64,000 bases of DNA. Source: Littorina saxatilis. Taxonomy: Eukaryota > Mollusca > Gastropoda > Littorinimorpha > Littorinidae. Below, one piece after another: positions 23,401 to 31,980 of the stretch; position 1 is the stretch's first letter, and each line of letters opens with the position of its first letter. The notes under the pieces are model-generated. The model was given only the letters and a program-made list of their open reading frames with translations, was not told where the DNA came from and ran no database searches. The translations under genes and the position numbers were made by a program. The stretch is from contig NC_090245.1 of the NCBI RefSeq assembly GCF_037325665.1, positions 105,982,809 through 106,046,808 of the forward strand. Direction: 5' to 3'.

Positions 23401-25181
23401 GCCAGAGCACAAATAGTAGTTTGACACTTGAGAAAATTCCTTAAATTTATCTCTGGTCTTTTAAAGTAAAATTAGATGTACTGTCTCTGTCAGAGTAAAA
23501 CAAGAAGAGTGGTGCAGAACTACACGTAACAGAACTTGAGAAGGCTTAAGGCGTTGTATGTGTATGTGTGAAAGAATTGTGTAGTCTCCATAAAATTGTG
23601 GAAATGCAGTATTTTTCAGCATTTGAATTGCATGTTTTGTATGCCACAGGTACACAGCGCTGAATTTCTTGAGCCTGCTGAGTGTGCTGAAAGTGGTGGT
23701 TCTGGCATTAGAGACAGTGGCTGTTGGCACCTGGTCGGAGCCATCAGGATCTTTGGGATTTGGCACAGGTAGTGTTCCGTAACTCTTTCATTAAAGGACC
23801 ATAACAGGCTGTTTTTGGTGTCAAAAACGCGTTCATTTGCGTTTTGGCGTGACTTAAGTTAACCAGACATATGCATGCCGTAGGAAATTGTTTTCTCCCC
23901 TTCCCTCACAGTGTTTAGTTTATTTCAGAATCGTTTTGGGCCATAATCCGACGAATTTCGTGGCTGAAGCGAAGCGTTTTTGTGTTCCGATCTGGCGGCC
24001 ATTGTATCTCGAACGGTCTGCGAGACTACGGAAGTGGTGAAATCTGGGTCAAATTCCGATGACGTCACATCCAGAGACAATGGCAGAAGCAACTTCATTA
24101 TTAATGACCTCCTTCACATACAGGAAGCAGACAAGAAAGTGGACCCAGGTGGATACTGGACCATTTCCGGACTGTGTTGCAAGCATTGCCATTGCTTTCA
24201 TTCTAGTCTCAAAAGTTACACTGTTTCCTAATGCTAATGTTGATTATGATTCAATGCAAGTTATAAGGGACTGATGATTCTTCTTCTCTACTTCTTTGTT
24301 CGTGGGCTGAAGCTCCCATGTTCACTCATGTTTTTGCATGAGTGGGTTTTTACATGTATGACCGTTTTTACCCGGCAATTCAGGCAGCATATGCTGATTT
24401 CCGGGGTAGCATGCTGGGTTTATTTTCGTGTTTCTATAACCCACCGAACTCTGACATGGATTACAGGATCTTTTCCGTGTGCACTTGGTCTTGTGCTTGC
24501 GTGTACACACGAAGGGGGATAAGGCACTAGCAGGTCTGCACATAAGTTGACCTGGGAGATCGGAAAAATCTCTACCCTTAACCCACCAGGCGGCCGCGGT
24601 CGTGATTCAAACTCAGGACCTTTCGATTAGGAGGCATACACATAAAAACGGTGAGAGTTTCAGTCCATGAACGAAGCAAAAGATCAGCTCATTCCTTTCA
24701 AATTATTTGATAGCAAACATTTTTTTAAACTTGAGTCATTCTTATTTCTTAGTAAATGTGATGTATTTTATGTCTGTAACCACCCGGCACTTGTTTTTAT
24801 GACAGTTACATTTTGAGTCTTTGAGTCTAATATTTGATTTCTTTAACCCTTTCAGTGCCCTGCATTTTTCTAATGTTGGTGCTGCTGGTAGTCAGTGGTG
24901 CCGTCTCCACCGCAGCCTTCACCCTCATGATGCAGTGTTCGCAGCGAGCAAGTCCTCAATGCCGTGCCAGTCACTACAGTCTCCTGGCAACAGCAGAGGT
25001 GCTGGGCAAGCTGATGTTCTCTGTGTTTGTTGGTGCTATCACTGATGCTGTTGGCTACACGGTAGCGTTTGGACTTTTTTTGACTCTGTCTGTCATTGTT
25101 CTGCCTTTGTTTAGATACGCTCCTCCTTCCTTGATGAAAGTTTCAAAACCCAACCTGAATGGATGTAATAAAAATGGTTGA
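20489..25181 (+). CDS. MFSD3: Major facilitator superfamily domain-containing protein 3
   Basis: Exons 20489-21476, 22962-23109, 23650-23768 and 24856-25181 splice in phase into 526 codons plus TGA. Landmarks of MFSD3 are clear: YFLQGVPYGLQ near the start, KTLWAPFVDHFG, TQDIATDGLAIEML, IAQVVGYKFGA, and across the first junction YKLGEQGALNMMPMFLIDHG. It should be a twelve-helix membrane transporter of the MFS, in the branch with the acetyl-CoA transporter; its substrate is not settled. The start is the first in-frame ATG and has A at -3. It is longer than the about 412-residue human protein because the central loop (about residues 190-305) carries a serine- and threonine-rich insertion. Introns hold a tandem duplication, R3, a SINE and a copied exon segment. 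A pogo transposon begins nine bases after the stop. Confidence 0.93.
21511..21944. repeat. Intronic direct duplication in MFSD3 intron 1
   Basis: A segment of about 90 bp (TTCATTTTGTTAATATTTTT ... AAAGAATT.CTGGGGTAG) occurs at 21511-21607 and 21857-21944, with further similarity after each (CTCTCTATCTCTGTTT). It is a local tandem duplication with later small insertions. Confidence 0.75.
22104..22917 (+). mobile_element. R3 element in MFSD3 intron 1
   Basis: It begins with GACTCAC and GTGAGTC in inverted order, then TATGTACTCACCCGAGTC and a (GTCC)n run, and ends GTATGGGCTTTGCCCTTCTT. It is closely similar to 15359-16106. Several long-looking frames in it are by-products of the repeat and not genes. 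It ends about 45 bases before the acceptor of MFSD3 exon 2. Confidence 0.75.
23790..24120. repeat. Unclassified repeat-like stretch in MFSD3 intron 3
   Basis: The stretch begins AAAGGACCATAACAGGCTGT and includes GGCGGCCATTGTATCTCG and one TGACGTCA. The style is that of dispersed molluscan repeats, but no second copy is in the window. It leads directly into the copied exon segment at 24121-24185. Confidence 0.3.
24121..24185 (+). other. Exact 65-bp copy of MFSD3 exon 1 inside intron 3
   Basis: The 65 bases are identical to 21366-21430 of MFSD3 exon 1. They are preceded by CACATACAG, so the copy begins right after a potential AG acceptor. The flanks do not match the exon. Confidence 0.9.
24275..24640 (-). 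mobile_element. tRNA-derived SINE, type A, reversed and diverged
   Basis: Reversed relative of 3403-3786: it starts with the TTCTTCTTCT tail, contains GTGGGCTGAAGCTCCCATG and CCGTTTTTACC, and ends in a degraded B box (GATTCAAACTC read from the plus strand). It lies in MFSD3 intron 3. Confidence 0.75.
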
Positions 25182-25321
25182 GAATGGATATACCGTAAAG
25201 TACCTTGTAAGCGCCTAGTATCGAGTAAGCGCCCACCCCCCACTTTTAGTCTAAAACCGTGCATAGGGTATAGTACCTTGTAAGCGCCCATCCCCCACTT
25301 TACACCATTGAAATCAGGGGA

Positions 25322-25327
25322 AATAAA
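25322..25327 (+). terminator. Poly(A)-like AATAAA inside the transposon's left end
   Basis: It lies 141 bases after the MFSD3 stop and before the transposase ATG. It could end MFSD3 transcripts inside the element. Confidence 0.3.
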
Positions 25328-25436
25328 AATTCCGCACTTGATCTGCTAGTTTTGTGAATGATTTCCCTTTCTTGCAAACCCTATCACGTGTGTTGCACGC
25401 CTTGGATCTAAACGCCTGCAAGTCAATGATTACAAG

Positions 25437-26753
25437 ATGCCGCGGATCATATCATACACCGTTGCATTTAAGCTGTCAGCTCTTGACTATTTGGATAATA
25501 ACGCCAATGGAAATGTGTCGCAAACAGCAAGTGAGTTTGGGGTAGATAGAAAAAGGATACGAGAATGGCGAGAGAATCGCGATACCCTGTTACGTCACCA
25601 GGCCAGGAAGGAAAAGAAGAAGCGAAAGTTACATGGCGGTCGAGACGTCAGATCAGAAGAGGTAGATGAAGGTGTGTTAGAATATCTTGATCAAGAGCGG
25701 GCGGAAGAGCGTGTCGTCCGCAACAAAGATTTGCAAAGAAGAGCCTTAGAACTGGCTGGTGGACTGGACATAGACGAATTTGTCGCATCACCTATGTGGC
25801 TGAAGCGTTGGAAACAAAGGCATGCTGTCTCCACTCAGCGAGGTACCAATACCAACCAGAAAGTTCCAGCAGACTTCGAGGAGCAACTGTTTGAGTTTCG
25901 TGTGAATATCGTGAGACTGAGACACCGTCACGCGTACCCCTTGAATGACATTCTAAACATGGACCAAACCATGGTCAGGTTTGACATGGTACCGGGCCGA
26001 ACTAACAACAGGAAGGGTGAGAAACATGTGAGAACGAAGACAACAAGAGCTGAGAAACGTGGCTTCACTGTTGCCCTATTCGTTGCTGCCGATGGAACAA
26101 AGTTCCCGGCCCTTGTGCTCCTGAAGGAACGAACTGGAGAGATCCCACAACGAGTGAGACTGCAAGTGCCAGACAATGTACGTGTAAGTGCGACAAGAAA
26201 TGGCTGGATGACCAGAGAGGCTCTCCTGTCCTGGATACAGCAGATCCTGGGTCCCTCCGACACTCGTCGCCTCCTTGTTCTGGATAGCTACACTGCACAC
26301 AGGACAGCCGAGGTGAGGGCTGCTTTGACTGAGCGTAACGTGGACCTCGTCTTTGTCCCTGGCAGCTGCACTGCGCTTGCCCAGCCAGTCGACGTTGGCA
26401 TCGCCAAGTCTTATAAGGATGGCGTTCGAGACTGTTGGGTGGAGTGGATGACGCAGCCCAGGCCCCCAACTGTCGATGGTAACCTCACGCAGCCGACGAG
26501 ACAAGACATCATCAACTGGGTAGGACACGCCTGGGAACGGGTGAACCCTGACGCTGTCACGAAAGGTTTCCTGAGATGCGCCATCTCCAACGCCTTGGAT
26601 GGGTCTGAAGATGACCAGACACTGGAATGGTTTCCAGACGACATTGCAGCCTTCCTGCCAGCAAACGGCGCAGAAATGTCCAGCGACAGCGACTCAGGGG
26701 GACAAGAACAGAGTGGTGCTTCTCAGTCTGAAGGGGAGGAAGAAGTCGACTGA
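25437..26753 (+). CDS. pogo/Tigger family transposase (DDE)
   Basis: This 438-residue protein starts with a helix-turn-helix region (about residues 1-50, IREWRENRD) like the Psq/CENP-B N-terminus. A basic segment KEKKKRKLHGG and a second CENP-B-like DNA-binding region follow (about 75-140, MWLKRWKQRH). The DDE catalytic core has D176 in NMDQT, D283 in VLDSYTAH and D319 in QPVDVGIAKSYK, a DD35D spacing. The C-terminus is acidic and serine-rich. It would cut and paste the surrounding element at TA sites. The start ATG is at 25437; nothing in-frame upstream is needed. The length is normal for the family and no break is seen. A domesticated host gene is less likely because the inverted ends are still perfect. 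Confidence 0.93.
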   Translation: MPRIISYTVAFKLSALDYLDNNANGNVSQTASEFGVDRKRIREWRENRDTLLRHQARKEKKKRKLHGGRDVRSEEVDEGVLEYLDQERAEERVVRNKDLQRRALELAGGLDIDEFVASPMWLKRWKQRHAVSTQRGTNTNQKVPADFEEQLFEFRVNIVRLRHRHAYPLNDILNMDQTMVRFDMVPGRTNNRKGEKHVRTKTTRAEKRGFTVALFVAADGTKFPALVLLKERTGEIPQRVRLQVPDNVRVSATRNGWMTREALLSWIQQILGPSDTRRLLVLDSYTAHRTAEVRAALTERNVDLVFVPGSCTALAQPVDVGIAKSYKDGVRDCWVEWMTQPRPPTVDGNLTQPTRQDIINWVGHAWERVNPDAVTKGFLRCAISNALDGSEDDQTLEWFPDDIAAFLPANGAEMSSDSDSGGQEQSGASQSEGEEEVD

Positions 26754-27888
26754 GGAATTCAACGACAATGAATGAACACACTTGTTTGTTTGGTGACATT
26801 TTATCAGTCTCTAGACAAGAGAGCGTTTTTAAATTGCACTGTAGGTCAAGATGTTCTTCTTTGGTTGAATAAGTTCAGTTTACTGCGATTGACATGTTTG
26901 AATTCATCTGAACCAGTGTGACAGATCACTTCGGACTGATTGTAAACATTTAATAGTATCCATTGAACTGATCTACAGCAGATAGCAAAGAATCTTGAGT
27001 GTTTTTTGTGTGGAAAGTTACATTTGTTTAACAAAAATCACCAATGCTGTTTTTTTTCCTTTTAGCAAAAGTTCATTCTATACAATCTTGAATGGTTGTT
27101 TTAAACTTACTCTGCAGTTGTGAACATTTATTATTAAATCATAAAAGCAAAACGAATTCTTTTTTTATGCATTGAGAGCAACACATTCATAGTGCACGTT
27201 ACACACACACACACACACTCACAAACACACACACACACACACACACAATACTCCCCCTCCTCTCGCTCTCTCTCTCTCTTTCTCTCTCTCTGATTTCTCT
27301 CTCTCTCTCTGTGATCACTCTCTATCTCTCTCTCTGATCTCTCTGATTTATCTCTCTCTCTCTCTCTCTCTCTTTCTGCCGAAAACAGTCTTTGGCCAAG
27401 TAAAATAGACTGCCCATATCCAGAAGACGTACCCCTTGTTCAAGGGAAACAGAGACACAGTGCGGCCGACAGCGGCACCTCTGCAGACAAGAAAAGGATG
27501 CGACGACATTTGTCTCCCCAAGCTCTTCTAATGACAATACGAACAAGAAAAACAATGGAAGATGAAAAAAGAAAGAAGATATGATTACGAAGTGATCAAA
27601 GATCACATTTCTTACTGAAAACTGCTCGTGCATTGGGTGTAGTACCTAGTAAGCGCCCACCCCCTACTTTGGGTCGGAATTGGTGCACAGGGGGGGTGGG
27701 CGCTTACAAGGTACTTTACGGTATATGTATAGTGGAGTTTATACCTGAAGACAAAGCTTGCCAATGTTGCCTTATGAACTGCTGAAAATAATCGTTCTCA
27801 CACATTTGTGCGTCGTACATACACCGCATTAACAAATCAAACAGAAATCATTCAGCAATACAATACTGTGTTATTTATGTACTTTTTT

Positions 27889-27894
27889 AATAAA
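27889..27894 (+). terminator. Candidate original poly(A) signal of MFSD3
   Basis: AATAAA lies beyond the transposon. With the element removed, the stop codon and this signal would be about 180 bases apart, a normal 3' UTR length. Confidence 0.4.
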
Positions 27895-27963
27895 CAAAAC
27901 TAGAATTAGATACATATTTTTTTTCCATATTATGCATGAAATGGTATAAAGTGTATCACATTA

Positions 27964-28366
27964 CTTTCTTTCTTTCTTTATTTGGTGTTTAACGTCGTTT
28001 TCAACCGTTCAAGGTTATATCGCAATGGGGAATGGGGGGGGGGGGGGGGGGGGGGGGATGGGATAGAGCCACTTGTTAATTGTTTCTTGTTCACAAAAGC
28101 ACTAATCAAAAAATTGCTCCAGGGGCTTGCAACGTAGTACAATATATGACCTTACTGGGAGAATGCAAGTTTCCAGTACAAAGGACTTAACATTTCTTAC
28201 ATTACATACTGCTTGACTAAAATCTTTACAAACATTGACTATATTCTATACAAGAAACACTTAACAAGGGCCGGGTAAAAGAATAAACAGAATCCGTTAG
28301 TCGCCTCTTACGACATGCTGGGGAGCATCGGGTAAATTCTCCCCCCTAACCCGCGGGGGGTGTATC
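27964..28366 (-). mobile_element. SINE-like repeat with (CTTT) tail and G run
   Basis: Reversed element beginning CTTTCTTTCTTTATTTGGTG, containing TTCAACCGTTCAAGGTTATA and a G run at about 28026-28058, and ending near CCCTAACCCGCGGGGGG. A shorter forward copy lies at 60818-61031. Confidence 0.65.
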
Positions 28367-28769
28367 ACATAACAACACACTGGTCCCTTCACCAAAATAG
28401 CATAACAACTTTAACAATATCACAGGTATTGCTTCAAAACAAGAAACAGAAAATATCACATGATGTGCAGAAAAGAAAAATATACCATGACAAACAAACT
28501 TTCATTTTTGCATAAGTGAAACATGACTGTACACACTAGAGTTAATATAAATCAAGATTAAATAAATATTTCATCATTCAACCTACGAGAAGACTTGGCT
28601 CTTCAATCTGTTTTACTGGCACTTTTTTTTTCCATCAAAATATTTGGCACGCAATCTAAAATGACAACATTAACTCACTTCTGTTTTCTGTGAATTTTCA
28701 GTTTCAAAATGTCACATTTTCTCACCACTTCTATGTGTAACCTTTTATTTTCTTGTTACTGGTGTGTGT
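28367..28769. other. Intergenic sequence without recognised features
   Basis: AT-rich sequence between MFSD3 and ABHD8. I see no exon, repeat or regulatory element that I can support. Confidence 0.4.
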
Positions 28770-29056
28770 CAGGCATGGGAATTGTCCGCATTTCCGCGAA
28801 AAGGAAATTACGTTTCAGTGAAAATTTTAAAAAATCCGCGGCAAAAAAAAGGAAAATTAAATTATAAATATAATAATGTCTCTCTATCCATTATTTGTTT
28901 ACATGAGAACTATCAAAATATTGGTAAAATTCGTTTTTCTTCCGGGGGGCTTCGCCGCCCTGGTCCCCCCAACGGGGCTCTGCCCCTCTACCCTGCTGGG
29001 GCCTTGGACCTCGGCCTATTTTCAGAGTTTTTTCTATTTTGGAATTTCCATGCCTG
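28770..29056. mobile_element. hAT-like MITE, 287 bp
   Basis: The inverted ends are CAGGCATGGGAATT and AATTTCCATGCCTG (one mismatch), flanked by GTGTGTGT on both sides (28762-28769, 29057-29064). The 8-bp duplication size fits hAT, though the duplicated word is itself a microsatellite. A GC-rich block near 28945-29010 with CCAACGGGGCTCTGCCCC resembles one in the element at 57386-58195. Confidence 0.7.
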
Positions 29057-29435
29057 GTGTGTGTGTATACAGATAATTAATTAGTTTTACATAACATGTG
29101 GCAAGAACTAAAATTGGCCCTCAGGCAAAATAACTTTAAAATGAGATTCCACACCCACTAAATCAGGAACAGTATCCAATATTATTTTCAGGTACAACGT
29201 CCTATATGCATATAGAGATAAAGAATTTGTTCAGAAATGGATAAAACATTAACAACAATACAAGAAAAAAAAGCGGATCTCATTTTGATTTCAGTAAGCA
29301 GCAGGGTCAGATTTAAGTTCGGCATAAAAATAATGAGGGATGCATTCATTAAATCAGCCCCAGATACAAAATGATTCCACAATACTTACTCTGTATGCAT
29401 GCTGAAACTATGTGAATAGCACTGCATGTTTGGGC

Positions 29436-29866
29436 AGGGACGTAGCTCAGTTGGTAGCGCGCTGGCTTTGTAGCCAGTTGGTCGCTATCAGCGTGGGTTC
29501 GATCCCCACGTTCGGCGAGAGATTTATTTCTCGAAGTCAACTTTGTGCAGACTCTCTTCGGTGTCCGAACACCCTTTGTGTGCACACATGCGCACGAAAA
29601 AGATCCCACGTTCACAGCGAAAGTCTCAGGGCTTGGAAAACACGAAGACACGCATGCATCATCTCTCGTCTCTGATTTATATCATGATCGTATTTCGATA
29701 CTTTGACGAGACAAACCCAATGCTGGTGTGTCAAAGAAGAAAGCCACTGCGGGCTTGTTCGAATCAAAGTATCACACCATATCTTCAGCGTATTACCACT
29801 ACCTGTCCCCAATATAGACCAGTTGGTCTAAGAGGACGTTAAACCCTAATAGTCAGTCAGTCACTG
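29436..29866 (+). mobile_element. tRNA-derived SINE, type B
   Basis: The head GACGTAGCTCAGTTGGTAGC with B box GGGTTCGATCCCC is strongly tRNA-like. The body carries CGTTCGGCGAGAGATTTATT and ends GACGTTAAACCCTAATAGTC with a CAGT repeat. A reversed copy lies at 42393-42817. It is not a tRNA gene, since the 3' acceptor strand does not pair and the body runs on. Confidence 0.88.
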
Positions 29867-30476
29867 CATGTAGGTGAATTCATATAAAATAATGTCACAT
29901 TGCATGAAATGCTCAAAATGTGTACCCTGGTTGGATGATCAAATACATGTAGTGAAATATTCATTGAATTAAATAACTTTGCAAAACATTCATTAAATTA
30001 AATAACTTTGCAACAAATAAAAAACACTGGGAAAAATTGATTATCAAAATCTCTACTTTCATCAATTCTCATAACTGTATTGGTTACCATTTATTGGTTT
30101 TGATGTGTATAAAGGTTTTCACAGAAAGATTGGGACATCACCAGTTCGCCCTCTTGGATAAAAAAAAATATTTGCACTGTTGATGCAGCAACACATTAAT
30201 AAAGCAGAAACAAAGTCAACAGTTCCTCAAATATTCACACAAAAGCCAGATGTGGAGTGGAATTGGAAGGAATCCTCAATCAATGCAACCATGATTTCAA
30301 GTACATGTATGACTGTAAAAACACACACAAAAACACGAAACAAGCAAACCTCTACATTCGGGCTTGCATTAAATATCTAAAATATCTTCACAACCTAATT
30401 ATTCAGACTTGCATAGTCCACATACACACAATGTTTATGTCATCAGGAAAGTTTGAAGTACAGTAGAACCTGTTTG
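29867..30476. other. Intergenic sequence without recognised features
   Basis: AT-rich sequence with a short internal repeat (TTAAATAACTTTGCAA at about 29968 and 29998). No exon is supported. Confidence 0.4.
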
Positions 30477-30481
30477 TAAAG

Positions 30482-31042
30482 CCTCGATCATACAGGCGAC
30501 TCAGTCGTTGCGATTCAGTCTTGCGATTCAGTCTTTGGCCGATCGCACATCACATCGTAGGCCATTGACCCGTCACACGATGAACGATAGACGAACGACT
30601 GGCGAACGATAACTCCACGCGAGCGGGGCGGAAGTGATGTGTCATAGTGAACACGGCAAATGCGCTTTGCGAGAGCAGACGCTAAATGTTCGAACGTCGC
30701 TCTACCTTTCTGAAAAATTTCTTTCAGCATTATGCCTTTGCAAGAAATAGAGTTCCCAGACAGCTGCAAATAATGTTTTCCGACCGCTGTACACGCCTAA
30801 AACGTCTCTTTTATATCTGAGTAAAAAACTGTTCTTCCAAAAAGTTCTGATTGGCTCTGTTGGCTCTCCCCCTGCGATTGACCGACAACTGGATCGCAGG
30901 AATAGAACATGTTCTAAACCTCAAAACTACGAGGGAATCGCATGAGACTGAGTCGCAGACTTGTCGTAGCTGTTTTCTACGACTGAGTCGGCTGTGTGAC
31001 AGGGTAAATCGCGCGAGTCAGTCGCATGTGTGACAGCCCTCT
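30482..31042. repeat. Probable MITE with CGACTCAGTCG-like ends
   Basis: The left part reads CATACAGGCGACTCAGTCGT and the right part ends GCGAGTCAGTCGCATGTGTG, an imperfect inverted pair rich in CGACTGAGTCG words. Boundaries are approximate. Confidence 0.45.
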
Positions 31043-31059
31043 AACAACCACCCAAAGTA

Positions 31060-31219
31060 CAGTCAAACCTGTCTATAACGACCACCCCAGGGACCAACCA
31101 AAAATGGTCGTTATACACAGGTGGTCACAATGGAAATGTGAATTATATAGAAAACAAAAGGTCTGGAATCCTTTTGGGTGGTCATTATCGAAATGCAGTC
31201 ACCAGGGTAGGTTTGACTA
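31060..31219. mobile_element. Small TA-target MITE (CAGTCAAACC type)
   Basis: It begins CAGTCAAACCTGTCTATAAC after TA and ends GGTAGGTTTGACT. Its inside has the inverted words ACGACCACC and GGTGGTC. It is probably a Tc1/mariner-derived MITE. Confidence 0.55.
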
Positions 31220-31980
31220 CTTAAAAAGAGACATTTTTTTGTAAACCAACATAGGACATGTATTATTGTGTCAAAAGTGACACCCTTTGTAATGTGGTAC
31301 AAAATAAACCCTTTCTACAGCAGTTTGCAGTAAATGGTGCTTTTGAGACAGTCGCCAGTAACGCATCAGTGTTCCTAGCTTCTCCTTATATCAAATGACT
31401 GGACATGGTTTTATGAGACTTGGTAACAATGGTAACAATATGCCTCTCTGATTTGGCACATTATCTTTCTCAGTGTGCCATACTGACCGACTAGCTTCAA
31501 AAATTGCGTGGTGGAAGTAATGAAGATCGAATCAAGTGAGTTTGCGTCACTTATTTTGTGTGATATGTGCGTTTTCATCATTTCCTCTCTTTTCCATTGT
31601 GATTCTGAATCAGTTGCTCTCTCTTGGCCAAGAAAAAGGCGAAGCAGTGGAAATGCATGGTTCATCATGTGAGAATGTTTGTGAAAACATTTCAACTGTT
31701 AATATTCATAAGTTAAGGTGAGTGACTAGCTGCAACTTGGTCACAATTAAGTGTCCTTTGACTGACAGACATAAACAGATCAGAAGGGTCCGTTATACAG
31801 ATCCATAGTCCTTGCTTCTTCTTCATATTTTTGTCTTTTTCTGCGTTCGATATTCATGGCCGTCATATCTTCAGGTCGGTGGCTGCCATGAAGTCCGCTG
31901 TCTTCTGCAGTTCAGCAGCGGGTCCCCAGAGCTTGGTGCCTAGGCTGGTGGCTTCTGGCCAGCAGTGCTTGCGTTCTTTT

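Larger units (their letters stand above)
25191..27723 (+). mobile_element. pogo/Tigger-type DNA transposon, apparently intact
   Basis: The ends are perfect 25-bp inverted repeats starting TACCGTAAAGTACCTTGTAA, flanked by TA (25189-25190 and 27724-27725), the target of the Tc1/mariner/pogo group. Related GTAAGCGCCC words recur just inside each end. A single uninterrupted transposase gene occupies 25437-26753. The tail 26754-27640 is noncoding and contains CA and CT simple repeats at about 27200-27375. Perfect ends and an open gene suggest a young insertion. Confidence 0.9.

Noticed and set aside
26065-26528. Two minus-strand frames of 134 and 150 codons
   Set aside because: They are antisense to the pogo transposase and have no independent support.
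29440-29515. Apparent tRNA gene
   Set aside because: It is the head of a SINE: the body continues and the same unit recurs reversed at 42393-42817. The heads at 3403, 32562 and 41573 were rejected for the same reason.
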